In this document: piece after piece, positions 20,994-32,900 of the stretch | Numbering within the stretch: the first letter of the stretch is position 1 | Layout of the letters: every line of letters starts with the position of its first letter | Origin: Perkinsus olseni | Taxonomy: Eukaryota > Perkinsozoa > Perkinsida | Reading direction: 5' to 3' | Assembly (NCBI GenBank): GCA_013115125.1 | Contig: JABANN010000345.1 | Location: 1 to 36,894, forward strand | DNA length: 36,894 bases | The notes under the pieces: model-generated | The model's input: the letters and a program-made list of their open reading frames with translations, nothing else | What the model was told of the DNA's origin: nothing | Database searches by the model: none | Program-made: the position numbers and the translations under genes

Positions 20994-22051
20994 TCAGCAG
21001 CAAGACACTTGGGGATTCCTCGGGATTGCGGTACGAGCATGACCTAGTGCCTCCATGAACTTCCCATCCCGTTGACGGCCTTTAAATGGTCCAAGATACG
21101 TCGTAGGGGGACCGCGAGCCCCTCGCCTATTCACTCCAAAAAAATTACCGCACAAAACGTCCGCAACATTCCAGGCGCGGTCTACAGCATCAACGATGAG
21201 GCTCCACAGGTTGAAGAACCCTACGTCCAATCACGCACAGAATGTGTAGACATACTTAGCAGCATTGAAGGAGTACACCCGACCCGCCTGATTTCGCCCA
21301 GTTACTACCGCTGCCTCTGCTGATGTGAGAGTGAGGACCAATACGCAAGACGAACTGTGGCCAACTTTGACAGCAAGCGTCCTCTTGTCCGTCTTAGCAT
21401 CATCATACATATCCATGATCTCGAACCATATATGAGTTCGCCACAACATGCACAAGTGAAAGAGCCAAGAACCTATAATGAAGATGTGGAAGGGCCAACT
21501 TCCGTGACGAGCTTACCGAGAGGCGGCAAGGGTAGGTTGTTGAGTTTGCAGCTGAGGATTGGGACGAGGAAGTTGCCAGCAGCCATGCAAGGCAGCTCCC
21601 ACGGCCCTCTCCTAGAGAGAATGAGTGGCCGCCTGTTGTACGCCACGTTCACTAATAATGCCAACAACAACCATGTAATGTACCAGACCCATTCGCCTGT
21701 CAGAGCGGCCATCAATATGATTGGCAAGCCGTTGGCGAGCACGATTATGCTGGGAACTTCCGATAGCTGCTGCTTGGTCGCCTTAGCGCCGTACACGTAG
21801 TTGTTCTTCCGATCGTTTATAGCGTCCACGTCTAAGTCGGCCATATCGTTCATACCATAGACCATGAGGTTGAGAGGTAGGATACAATAGACCAGTCCTA
21901 GCCAGAACTTGAAGCTCTTGGCAAGCTCACCATGACCACCGGTGGGCCACATGTAGAGCCATACGTAAACTAGCCATAGTCCTGGACGGGATATCTTCAG
22001 TAGGGTTTTTAGATCCATCGTTTGGAACGGCCTCACGAAAAGGGATGCCAT
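20994..22051 (-). CDS. UbiA-family prenyltransferase
   Basis: UbiA enzymes are membrane proteins that join a polyprenyl chain to an aromatic or similar acceptor, as in quinone, heme A, tocopherol or chlorophyll synthesis. Exon 1 (22051-21517) carries the first Asp-rich motif, NDMADLDVDAINDRKN, flanked by helices (FWLGLVYCILPLNLMVYGM; WYITWLLLALLVNVAYN). A 44-nt intron (21516-21473) leads to exon 2, which carries the second motif, DMYDDAKTDKRTLAVKVG. Both Mg-diphosphate sites are therefore present. A third exon with FFNLWSLIVDAVDRAW follows a probable 63-nt intron (donor near 21300, acceptor at about 21225), and the end near 20994 is approximate. The start is the ATG at 22051; a TTG at 22174 in the same frame is less likely. 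The substrate cannot be told from the sequence. Confidence 0.75.
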
Positions 22052-22433
22052 TTTGTCAGAGAAAAGACGATAGATGATCCCGTTCAATACTGGACTGACA
22101 GGAACGGTATCAGGATATGGTTTCGCGCCATGGGTGTAGAATGAGCGCACAATTTTTACACCCGCCAGTGACAATCACTGTCCATTCAGTCAGTGGTAAT
22201 AGGTGTATCGACCCCTCCACTACGAGAATGAACAGTAAAGCAGAGTTATTACAGCCTCGTTCCTCTCTCAAGATTCGTCCGAACGGACGCGACGTTAAAA
22301 GCGAACGCCACATTGATCGATCCACACGGTCCCGTATCGTGCATGATGGACATGTGGGAGATGTCTGTGCCCTCGACTGGACCGTGAAGTATGTTTATTA
22401 TTTAGTTGGATTGGTTCTCCTCTTCTTCACACC
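22052..22433. promoter_or_regulatory. Divergent intergenic region between UbiA gene and TRM112
   Basis: These 382 bp separate two outward-facing genes and should hold both promoters. No TATA-like box stands out. A 15-base inverted repeat, CAGTGACAATCACTG, lies at 22166-22180, followed by a partial repeat (CATTCAGTCAGTGG). The stretch just before the TRM112 ATG is pyrimidine-rich. Confidence 0.4.
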
Positions 22434-22983
22434 ATGCGGCTGCTCACACACAATCTAATGATGTGCAATAGGAAGCAGTGCTCGGGAGGCTATCCACTTC
22501 GTATATGCCCCAAGGAACAGCAGCAGGACGTTGGGATGAGGGACTCCGAGGACGAGAGCTCACCAGAGGCTGAACAAGTAGTAGCCGGGCACTGGCGGAG
22601 CTGGGCCGATTTCGGGTTGTGCAGGAGCGTCCAGCATTCAAGGTGGAAGAGTCAGACTTCAACCCTGATTTTATTCGACATATGCTGGACAAGCTTGAGT
22701 GGGATGCTCTGGTGGCTACTCTGCCGCAGTGCCAAGGGCTCACACAGTCCCTGGCGCCTAGCTACACGGACAGCGATAAGGATGACGAAAACTTCCTCAA
22801 GGTAGTACCTGTGAGAGCATCGTCCTTGTTGCGGTGAACGAATGGTACTCCATCCAGGCTGTCCACGACGTAATAATAGACTATCACATTTTGGAGGCTG
22901 ATCTCAAGTGCCCGAAGTGCGATAGAATCTACCCCATCACGAAGGGCATTCCCAACATGCTCCTGCAAGACGATGAGGTATAG
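22434..22983 (+). CDS. TRMT112: TRM112, activator subunit of tRNA/rRNA/eRF1 methyltransferases
   Basis: TRM112 is a small zinc-binding partner that stabilises several methyltransferases acting on tRNA, rRNA and release factor eRF1. The N terminus, MRLLTHNLMMCN, matches the family's MKLLTHN start, followed by GGYPLR. The middle has ESDFNPDFIRHMLDKLEWDA, matching the conserved FNP..F..R+.+K+EW. A 56-nt intron (22802-22857) joins DENFLK to AVHDVIIDYHILEADLKC, and the end CPKCDRIYPITKGIPNMLL is near-invariant in the family. The stop is TAG 22981-22983. A frame change between GGYPLR (about 22500) and the FNPDF block implies one more intron whose ends I could not fix. The usual zinc Cys pair is visible in CPKC. 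Confidence 0.85.
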
Positions 22984-23121
22984 GCCGAAGAGCTGTAAAG
23001 TGTTTCCCTATCTCCGTCACCTTTCCTACTGGTACTGTAGTAATAACGTTTACCACCTTATACGTCTTGAGTTGGTTCATCCCGTGGCCTGTTAATAAGG
23101 TGATGCAGATGTTTTGCTGTA

Positions 23122-26100
23122 ATGTCATCAGGAGGGTGGAGTAGACTTAGAACGATCAATCGCAGGCATTCGGTTCACGGCGCAACATCGACCTCGACCA
23201 GACGGGTAAGTCGGAGATGAGCTCAAGGTTGCGATGGCGCTTGCTAGGACGAGGAGGATGCGGCTAGAGATGATTTCATGAGGTCCATGAGGGCAGGGGA
23301 GGTTGTAGTACATGCTGTGTCCGTGGCGCTGTTCCAAACTATGCGTGTCTTCAAGGTAAGGGGCGCTATGGGTAGGACATTTGTTGTCGCGTGAAGGGTC
23401 TATTGTTCTTAGGCTGATCCAGGCAATTCTACGGATAACTCCGAGGACCCGGCTGATCATGCTGCTGCCAAGAGACGCTCATCAGAGGACACAGTGAGTG
23501 AGGGTGCTCTACGCGTGGCAGGATAGGGTGCTCGTCTGTGAGATCACTCAGTATCCTCGCTGCTTCCCTTCCAGATGACCCGAGTCAGAGCAGTCCTAAC
23601 CGAGCTCGAGTCCCAATTGTTGCAGGCGTGCTGGGTAAGGGCGTGTAATTGAGGATCTCTATTGCAAGGGTTGTCGCCCTTTTGCAGGCGCGCTTCCACC
23701 AGAGTCAACAGGATTTGTTGCATGCACAGCGGACTATCCGGGAGCTCAACGAAAAGATTGAAGCGCAGCGTGTGAACTACATGAAGGTAGCAGTCGGTCT
23801 CGCCTCCTATCGGAGGTACTTCTTGTCCCCGTGGGCATTTGGCCGAAATAAGGCAGTTCACGTGATACTGAGTGTGCTCGGTGTCTAATGGACCGGTAGT
23901 TCTATTCGTTTTGACGACCCGCTTTGGCGCTCTTCTACTGTGATTCATCTGCTGAGAAAATGAGAGCGAGCGTGCTGCAGGAGGTGACCTCTTTGAGAGG
24001 GCGCCAGCGGACACTGGACGACGATGTGGTCCAAGCTCTAGGGGGAGGGGACGAAGAGAAAATTATTAGCGAAGCGGAGGACGATGATGGAACAATGTTT
24101 TTCGGTATGACGGGTTCCTGCATGTGGAATAGATGTGATATGGTGATTGGGCTGTAGATCTGACTGGCGGCATGGCCGAGAGGGACAAAGAAACAATAAG
24201 GATGGTCGTACGTGACAGAGTGGAGCATATTCTGTCGAAGTTGCCGCGGCGGAAAGTAAGCTATTCGACCACGTCGTTCCCAACGCTCCGGTCAGGAGGA
24301 CCAGAAAAGGATCGCTAGTCTGGAGGCTGACATCACTGCTGCTCGTAGAGAGGCCACCGACGCTCGGACAGCGCTTGAAGAGGCCCAGGCGGAGCTGGAA
24401 CAGGCTAGGGTAGCTATTGCCTCCTCGGGCGTCTTGGCAGAGTTATCTGTGCTTCAGGCGAGGGCAAGGGAGAAAGGGGATCGTGTGCACTCGGCTGCAT
24501 GCCAGACTTGTGTGGGCACGGGCTCTCTCGTTTCTTCGAGCATGCTCAGGTGACGTTCTTCAGATGAGCGGAAGTCATATGATGTTGCTTCGAGGAGAGA
24601 CCGAGGCGGGCTGTACACGAACAGGTTGTGCAACGGCGGGTTCGGAGCCTGACGAGGTAGTCGAGGCAGCAACGAAATCAGAGGGAGCTTGGATCGCCAG
24701 TGAATGTACCTTCGTTGAAGGTGGAAACCCTACGACAGCGCGTCGCTGAGTTGGAAGATGCCCTTGGGGGACGTGGGTTGGGTGCTGCCATGGGGTAAGA
24801 GGCAGCCTACTGTTCGTTACTGTAGAAGCTTTCATCGTATTAGGGTTGTTAAGAGGGGGGAGAGGTGTGGCCAGTTGGGGAGAAGGGAGAGCACTTTGAT
24901 GGAGCAATCTGGTACTGCAATGCTGAGGCGTGTCGAGCGTTTTGCTGATGAATACGGTCGTGCCTGCGGCGGTTGTAAACAGTGACTGCAGGTGATCCGA
25001 GGAGCGCCCGTCGTCGACGTCTCAAGCATTCGTCTGCGGAGGTCTCTTGCCCCGCGAGAGAGGGCTGCCCGGTCACGAGGGCTGTATTCCGGAGGCTGTA
25101 TCGGGACGCCTTCGAACGAGTGGAACGATTGGAGGACCTTAAGCTGGATATTGATCATGTGATAGGGGAAGAAGCGATGGAGGTAGACATCGGAGCTGAG
25201 GGAGGGGACTCTTACCATCTCGATGGGCAGGTCCTTCGTCAGCAGAGGCTGGTGTATCGCGGCACTCCGGCTGAGATTGCCAGAATCATCGAGGGGAGGA
25301 GGTGGGGGGGGGACCCTGGCCGAGTCATGAGGGTGTGATTCTGTCGGCTCAGAGGAGTACAACCTGTGTCGGAGGTGAATACTGTGCTGGGTGCCACTGA
25401 TCACGGCAATTATTCCTGGCCTCCGAGGGAACTCAAGAGCGTAGCAAAAGGCCAGAAGAACGCTGACGGGTGGCAGCCTTGTGATGACGGGTAGGGGGGC
25501 TGCTGTGCGAGCGCCGGAGGAACCTTTGTTGTTTGAGAGTCGACCAGTGAGGACGCCGCCCTCTCACTATCTATCGGCATTGTGATCTCGTCTGGCTTAT
25601 TCAGGCTGATGTTCAAGCGTTTTGTCGAAGGGCAACGGTTGCTGCGGCAGATAGCACACCGGCAGGAGGTGCTCACCTACTCTGCTGCCGTCTTCGAGAC
25701 ACCCGCTGAGGCCCTTGCCCCGAACGAGGATCCCCGCTTAAAGCACCTGAGAGGCTCCTTAGACTTCCAACTGCGGCAGGTAGGTGATCTTCGCTCGTGT
25801 GGCTCTACTCTCGCCGTGGTATTCAGCTGGGGGACTCTGCTTTCGGGGGATTCGCTGAGGGGGGAGGCAGGAGGAAGAGGACCAAGAAGGATGTGGAGAA
25901 GTCCTTAGAACTCACTTCGCTTGAGAAGCAGCATAAGCATGTAAGCTTGTCGACCCTCTTTGTTGGTGGTCACGACGCCGTTCAGAAACGGTCTAGGGAG
26001 CGTGCTCGGCGCGGGCGGCAGGTCCTGGAAGCAGCCCTTGGCCTCTCCGGGTATTATGACGATGACAGTGCTCAGGAGGACAACATCGGTGTGGGCGCTG

Positions 26101-26258
26101 AGTGAGATCCGATCACATCGAACACTGGGTGAATGGAGCTGGTCGATACAAGGATGTCTTTTCGGTTCAGATGGGGCACCACGTCATTGCCGTTGCTGAA
26201 TGCGGGCCATAAGAAGCCGCCGATGGCCGCTAGGCGGAGGCCGCGCGTACTTCTTTAA
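23122..26258 (+). CDS. Coiled-coil protein of unknown function, multi-exon
   Basis: I do not recognise this protein. ATG 23122 opens exon 1 (23122-23205, basic Ser/Arg-rich), followed by a GTAAGT donor. Many later exons join in phase: DEEDAARDDFMRSMRAGEVV, ADPGNSTDNSEDPADHAAAK, ARFHQSQQDLLHAQRTIREL, KMRASVLQEVTSLRGRQRTL, MAERDKETIRMVVRDRVEHI, then EDQKRIASLEADITAARREA and LRQRVAELEDALGG, which are clear heptad-type coiled coil. A globular-looking stretch follows (RRLYRDAFERVERLEDLKLD, 25095-25145), then LFRLMFKRFVEGQRLLRQIA. The end is a basic tail (KKPPMAARRRPRVLL) with TAA 26256-26258, reached through a 3' intron at about 26102-26180. Introns near 24550-24690, 24800-25080 and 25330-25590 are uncertain. 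It starts 138 bp after TRM112. Confidence 0.5.
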
Positions 26259-26592
26259 GCGGCCGTATGATCCTGCGCGAGCCCAAACTGGACACCCGCG
26301 ACCTGTGTCAATCTATGGTGACCGTATGAGTGATGTAGAGTCTAAAGGAACTAATACGCATGCTACTGCATTGAAGGCTTAGTCCGTGTTACAGCTTATA
26401 TGCCTTGCGTGGTAGTTGCCTGATCAATCAGGGTGGCCGCGGTAGTAGTAGGAGTCTGGTGTGTCACATGCACCTTGAATTTGAATGCAGAGACTCGCGA
26501 AGGTCTCATATTGTTGGACTGGGTCCGGCCGAGTTGTGAGGTTACCGTTTACACGGTCTTAGTCTTTCGATTCTCGGACACAGTGTTTGGCG
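26259..26592. other. Spacer before the TM9SF gene
   Basis: I see no gene in these 334 bp. A frame at 26200-26382 is open but overlaps the end of the coiled-coil gene in another frame. The stretch probably holds a 3' UTR and the next gene's promoter. Confidence 0.4.
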
Positions 26593-27650
26593 ATGGCTCC
26601 TGAGTCCAGGATAAGACTGCCATTCTGTCGTTGTCTGCTCACCCTGGTGCTGCTGCTGGCAGTATCAGTGACGTTGAGCGTGGGCGAGGAGGCTGAGTAT
26701 GCTAATGGAGCGGAGATCATTGTGTGGATGGACAAGGGTGAGAGGGGGGTAATAGGAATGCATTGTGGCCTATCGGGTCTTGCATAGCCATTTCGAACAT
26801 GTGCCCGGTCCCCTTCTTATTCTCTTTGTCTCGAATCCTGAGGATGGTTTTTAGTTGGTCCGTATAACAATCCGCATGAGACCTACCCTTACACAAAGCT
26901 GGGGTTATGTGAGGTGGGTGATGATAGAGAAAGCAACAAGGGGGACCTCAGTATTGGAGAGGAGCTCGAAGGGCACGATTTTGTGGAGAATCCCTTCTTA
27001 GAAATCAAGTTCGGCAGTAAGTTCAATTTCGTGGCGCGCGACTTTTCGTAGGTCGGGGACCTTTCTCTCAGAGAACTTAGCCGAGAGCCCAACATGTAAC
27101 ATGGTATTGACGAAAGAGAAGGCTGCTCTATTGAAGAGGGCCATCAAGGATAACTACTGGTGATACCCCTGCTTCTGGAGAACTAGCATCACTGAGCTCT
27201 GAAGTTCCTCGCAGCTTGGGTGTGCACGAGTTCCCTGTCGTTGGCAGGTACGAAATGTACATCGATGACTTGCCGCTTTGGGCGTTCGTTGGTCAGCCGG
27301 GGAGTGGTGCTGAAGCCTTACTCGAGGGAAGTGGAGGTACCTGAGTAGTGCTCCTCCCTGTGTTGTGACGTCGATTTTGTTGTTAGTGAGTCATCGTCCA
27401 GAGACGATATACACGAAGCGAGAGTTTGTCATTCAGAAGAACGGCGGGCAGGTAAGGGCTTTCATTGGTGTAACCTAGGAGTCCCTTGTCGTAACTGCTG
27501 ATTCTGGAAGAAGGGATGAAAAATGCTTCTCCGCCAAATCTTTCCGGTGGAGTTCGAGAGGGGGTCGTGTCAAGGGACTCCGATATTTGGATGCCACGAG
27601 AAGTTACTCGCTGGGACAAAAGACTAGGATTTGAGTAGAGTGTATCATCG

Positions 27651-27715
<65 letters not shown>

Positions 27716-29809
27716 GCTGCTGCTGGTAAGGGTGGTATCTGGTCAGGTTATCAGTGTCGATGTGGTCCCTGGCAATCCTATGCCGGTCGTGGAGGGCACA
27801 CTGTTGCAGTTTACGTACTCTGTCGAGTGGCAGGATACTGACAAGGCTTACTCCGCTCGATTTGATAAGTACTTGGAGACTAACTTCTTCGAACATAAGG
27901 TAACCACCATAACGGAGTCATAACCAACTACGTTCCCTTAGTGACCGTGAAGGCTCTGATGGGCGTCCTGATGTACTCAGGTTCACTGGTTCTCTATAGT
28001 CAATTCCTTCATGCTCTGCCTCTTCCTTATTGCTGTTGTGACCATCATCCTTATGAAGACATTACGTAGGGATTTCACTAAGTATACTATGACGGAGCAA
28101 GAGGAACTCGAGAACATAGACCGTGCTGGTAGGCATCTTCCATCGCGATGGCCTCCCCTGCCCATGCCGTACACAGCAATTGGAATGTAACTACTGTGTA
28201 CGAGGCCGTCATCAACCTCGCTACGATGCGATTGGAACCTGTTACGATGAGATTCACGGTCTGGTGATGCCTCAGCAGATACCTGTAATCAATCTCAATA
28301 CGAGATTGAGTGATAGCTTATCAGTGAAAGAAGACTGAGGGTCTCCGTAACTCTCTTTTTGCTGCATTGAGAACTCTACTCGCCGGAGGTTTTCGAGAGA
28401 AATAAAATTCGTACATACGTTGATGACTGCGAATTGGGGGCGAGGGAGGAGAGTTCATACAGTTGAACCGCTGTTCTGTCTCAGCTGATGACTCGGGCTG
28501 GAAGCAAGTGCATGGAGATGTGTTCCGTCGTCCGCCCCACCTGATGCAGCTCTCCGTCTTGGTCAGTACAGGCGTTCACATTGCGGCAACGGTTGCATGT
28601 GTGCTCGTACTCGCCATCACCAACACGTAGGCCCCACACCAGCCATCCGGTCATGCGCGGCATAGTTGCTCTTTAGGTATTATCGGCAACGAGGCACGAC
28701 CAGAGCCTCCGCCGTTCTCATGTACGTGCTGACTACGATGTTGGCGGGGTATGCTGGAGGTCGGCTGTAAGTCTTCTGCATCGGCTGTCACGAGCGGGCG
28801 CCTAGCTGCCGTCAACTCAGATACCGTCAGTTCGGTGGCAAGACGTGGAAGAAGGCGATGGTGTACCAAGTGCTTTTCCTGCCGGCTGTCCTCTGCCTCA
28901 TGTTCATGATTGTGAATACAACGGCATGGATCAAAGGCCTCACCTACGCTATGCCCTTCAAGACCATACTCCTGCTACTCATGGTCTTCCTTGCGGTAAG
29001 TTTATGGCTGCTCAGAGGGGAATGTGATTACTGGAAAAAATCCTCCGATTCATGGAAACAAATACAAGGACGAAGAAAATGTTGATGCCCGTACTCAGGG
29101 CGGAGGGACGGAGACTGCGCTTCGTTTTAACACCTTTGCAATGTTTTCTGGGGATACCCTGTGCTCTGTGAATCTGCTTTCTACGGAGCGCTCGTCACTT
29201 CATCAGGTCTGCGTACCACTGCATATGATTGGAACCCTATGGGGAAGACGCTCGGCCGCCGAGCGCAGCTTCCCTTGCCGAGTGCATCACCTGAAGAGGC
29301 CCATACCCATCCAGCATCGCTTTTTTATCCCTGGCCTCATCTTAGGCGCAGGTGAGCATCTTTCTAGCAGACACACCTCATAATACTCCCTGTCAGGTTT
29401 GGTGCCGTTCGGCTGCGTCTTCATCGAGATGTACTTCGTCTTCTCGAGTCTTTGGTCCTACAATAAGATATACTATGTCTACGGATTCATGCTGGCCATT
29501 CTAGGGCTGCTCACAATGGTGCTGGTCTGTGTATCAATCACGTGCGTCTACCTTCTCCTCAATAATGAAGACTATCGTTGGCAGTGGATGAGCTTCCTCT
29601 GTAGCTCGAGTATCGGTATTTACATAGCCCTTTATTCGATATACTATTACCATCATTCAACCCACATGTCGGGCATCTCGCAGTGGCTGTATTACGTTTG
29701 CACTAACACGTTCATTTGCCTCGGGATGACATTATTCTGCGGCACAGTGGGCTACTTGGGAGCTTGCAAGTTCGTCTTTGCCATCTATCGCAACATCAAG
29801 TCTGACTGA
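26593..29809 (+). CDS. TM9SF1: Transmembrane 9 superfamily protein (TM9SF1/EMP70 type)
   Basis: Nonaspanins are nine-helix endosome/Golgi membrane proteins with a large lumenal N-terminal domain. Twelve exons (26593-26737, 26855-27016, 27072-27159, 27248-27303, 27387-27451, 27747-27899, 27981-28128, 28485-28626, 28677-28766, 28821-28995, 29207-29351, 29397-29809) join in frame to 593 residues; human TM9SF1 has 606. A signal peptide (LLTLVLLLAVSVTLSVG) is followed by VGPYNNPHETYPYTKLGLC, YEMYIDDLPLWAFVG, VHWFSIVNSFMLCLFLIAVV, DDSGWKQVHGDVFRRPPHL, YRQFGGKTWKKAM and FIEMYFVFSSLW. The C terminus, NIKSD, fits the KxD/E Golgi-retention signal of this family (human ends NLKMD). Closest to TM9SF1 by the VGPY..PQETY segment. 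Confidence 0.92.
27650..27725. repeat. (GTT)n microsatellite inside a TM9SF intron
   Basis: About 22 uninterrupted GTT units are followed by three GCT-like units. They lie inside the 27452-27746 intron, so the poly-Leu or poly-Gln frames that cross them are not coding. The acceptor (GGTCAG) follows about 20 bases later. The pyrimidine-poor repeat on the sense strand is unusual so near a 3' splice site. Confidence 0.85.
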
Positions 29810-29962
29810 GTTTGCTTTCGTCTCCAGCAAGTGATGATGTCTATTTTTCAAATGATGCCCCATACTTGTTCAGCTGTTAATAGGATCTCGAATTGGGGTT
29901 AGGTGAATCATGCGTCGCTTCGGAAGTACTAGGTGACTTCGTCAACCACCCTATCCCTCTCG

Positions 29963-32900
29963 AATGTCGACGCAGTCTGCAGCAGCGGCTCGTCTGGCAC
30001 GAAAGTTGGAGAAGTTCCATCAACATGAGCGGGATTTGGAAAGGAGAGCTAGACAACTCTCGATGTGAGTCGGGCCGTGCCTGCTCAATGGTACATGCTC
30101 CGCACTCAAGTATCCTGGAGATCGGTAGAGTGTGGTTGAGGTCCGCTATGCTGAGGAGCTTCTGTTGGTAGGCTTGAAGAGCAAGAGGCTGAACACAAAC
30201 GTCTCATGAACCGTGATGCGTCTCTAGCATATGAAAGAAGGAAAAAGGAACGGGTAGGGATGTTCTCCCGGAGGAGCAGTATAGTGACCCATGCAGTCAA
30301 CAACTCTGTCCCAGTAGTGGTCTACAACTCTTGTTTGACTGGAATGGAGGCCGTGTGATGGCGCATTCGTTGTAGGCTATTGAATGGGAGGCGGCCCATC
30401 AGCGCAGATGGGAAGATAGCCTGCGGGACCGGCATCAACAGGAGCAGCAAGACTCAAGATTCAAGAAGGTGAGCGAAGGGCAGATCGGCATAGCACTGGT
30501 TCTGGTAGTGGCGCAACATTTCAAGAGAACGCTTATGGGAATAAAATTCTCTCGCCTTGCTCCAGGAAGATGCGGAATGCTTGGAAGAGAGCGTTGGCGT
30601 GGGTAAAGTTACCGTGCCCGATACGATACGGCGCGAAAGAGAACGATACTGCGCATCGTTCTATATCCTAGAGTTCAGCGTCTTATGCAATGAGAATGAC
30701 TTCATGTGCAGTCTCGAGCGGCAGCAGCTCGAGAAGCAGTCATGAGAGTGAGGAAGGCAGCTGCTGAGAATATGTCTGTGGGGATCAGCGAATTCGAGAG
30801 TCGACTCGGTTCGACCTTGGATACCGCGGAGGAACGGATTGAGGTGGGGATCTGCCGTTTTCTACCTGATCGACGGAAGTACAGGTCAACGGCCTGGCAT
30901 CTAGCGTGACAGCTGCTGAGTTCGACCGTCAGCTCGCTCGGAAGGCTGAGAGTCTACGATCGAAGGGCGGCTCAAGTGAGTTCGGGTTGCCCTCTTCCCT
31001 TCAACCGTCTCACACCTCCGACCCACAGGGACGGGCAACCTCGCCGAAGCAGGGGCGTTCGTTGGAGCGATGAAGCGTAGCAAGGCAGCTGGAAACGCTG
31101 CGCGCGAAAGAAGCGATGAGTGGCGCAGACACGTGATGGTGGCGGTAGGCTTCGGCGCACCGATCAGCAAGCAGGACACTCGGCTCAATCAGATAGAAGA
31201 GGAGGAGACCAGCCGTATGACTGGCCAATGGTGTCGTCGTATTGAGGAGTGTGCAGTTCATAGGAACTGCCGCGCCGAGAACGAGCTCAGGAAACGGGTT
31301 CAGCGATCTACCCTTCGCAGCCGTCACCTCATCGTCAGGTGTTTGACAAGATGCTAGCCTATGAACAATATGTGCAGCGGAGTGCTTCGCTCCGTCGGGC
31401 TAGGATTGAGCTGCACGAGCAGAAGAATAATACTAGGCTCCATGAGAGAGAGCTGAGTCTCGTGACAGAGGCTCTGAGGAAGCTCAAGCTGGGGATTGAC
31501 GTAGCTCTCGTCATTGCCTTGTATACGACCCTTTAAGGGCTCTCTGTGGCCTTCAGAGTCACCAAAAGCAGTATCGCATTCTCAAGCGGCAGGCTCGGGC
31601 TAATGATCGTAGTAAGGCTTGCGATACTGCAGAGAGCATCCTGGAGCAGATGCTGTGTCTAGCTGTCAGTGCTGTTGGTCATCGACGTAGTACACGGGAG
31701 CGAAGGTCCCTCATGGCAGGTGGCAGTGTTTCAGGTGTTATTGATGCTGGGAACGACGCTTTGATGGACGATGAGACTTGGCAAGGTTGGAAGCTTGCTT
31801 TTGTAGAGGGTTTGTTCCTTGAAGGCCATCGTCCAGCCGAGGAGAAGGTGCGGCTAGGTTCCGCGCGCCACTTGCCAGTCAGCTCTCTTGCAGGCTGGTG
31901 GCATCTTCTCGCTGGATCGTATCGTCAACCCTCCAGATGTTAGTGCGGTGGAGGATGGCCCGGATGTGGAAAGTGGAATGAGAAGTGGCAGCAGCGGGGA
32001 TTATCAGCCTGAAGGAGTGCTCATGGCAGCGTCGGACAGGATGAAGGTACTCCGATCGATATAGTCTGCGTGTAGGCATTTCGCTCTGGTGTACTGGGCA
32101 GGCACATGGACAGATGACGACTGGATGCGACGGTCTGCTCGACCGGAGGGAGGTAGATGATTACATCAAGGGTAGAGGACAGTGGCGATTGTCTACAGCA
32201 GACGCATCTCGCAACAAGGAAGTGAGTGCGGAGCGGAGCAGTGGGGTAGTACAATGGGAGCGGTGCTTCAGAAAATCAAGAGTTCGCTGACAGAGATATT
32301 TGGTGAGCGGCTCAGTGATGATCCTGTGGGGGCCGCCCTATGGAAGGACGTGGAAGAGGATATTGACAACGGCTTGACTAACCAGTGGCTAGCGGATGCT
32401 GTTGAATATTTGTGCAGAATCCGCCAGCCAGACAAGCTTCTGAGGGAGCATACCACAGTGAGAGGGGCCACGATCACTTCTGGACCTTAGTATAGCCTCG
32501 CATGGATCTGCTCGTACAAGATGCCTGAGTAGGGTCGAATGGCGGTCTCCAGTTATGACTCACAGCCCGCTCTCGGGAGTGACGCCGGGCGGCATTGTCG
32601 TGTGGCTGATCTATCTCAGTACTCGCCAGTGTCTGCTGGTGTTCGAGTACTGCTGGGTGGGAAGTATCTTTCGGGAAGGAAGACGCTAGCTCGCGGGCTG
32701 AAGGAGAGGTGCCCCGCACACTGCTGGATTCATCGGCCCCGGTTTGATGATCATGGCAGATATCCGAGCGTTATTGTTGTCGACGTGGACGAGGTGGTGG
32801 CGGAATGCATTCATCTTGGTGGACAGTTGTCCGAGGCTGGCTCTTCAGGGGAGCTGAAAGCATGTGGTCAGAAGGCATTGGACGAACTTATCGGAGGAAG

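Noticed and set aside
27645-27923. Poly-leucine or poly-glutamine protein frames over the GTT repeat
   Set aside because: The repeat lies in the 27452-27746 intron of the TM9SF gene. The downstream part of the plus frame is the real exon starting at 27747.
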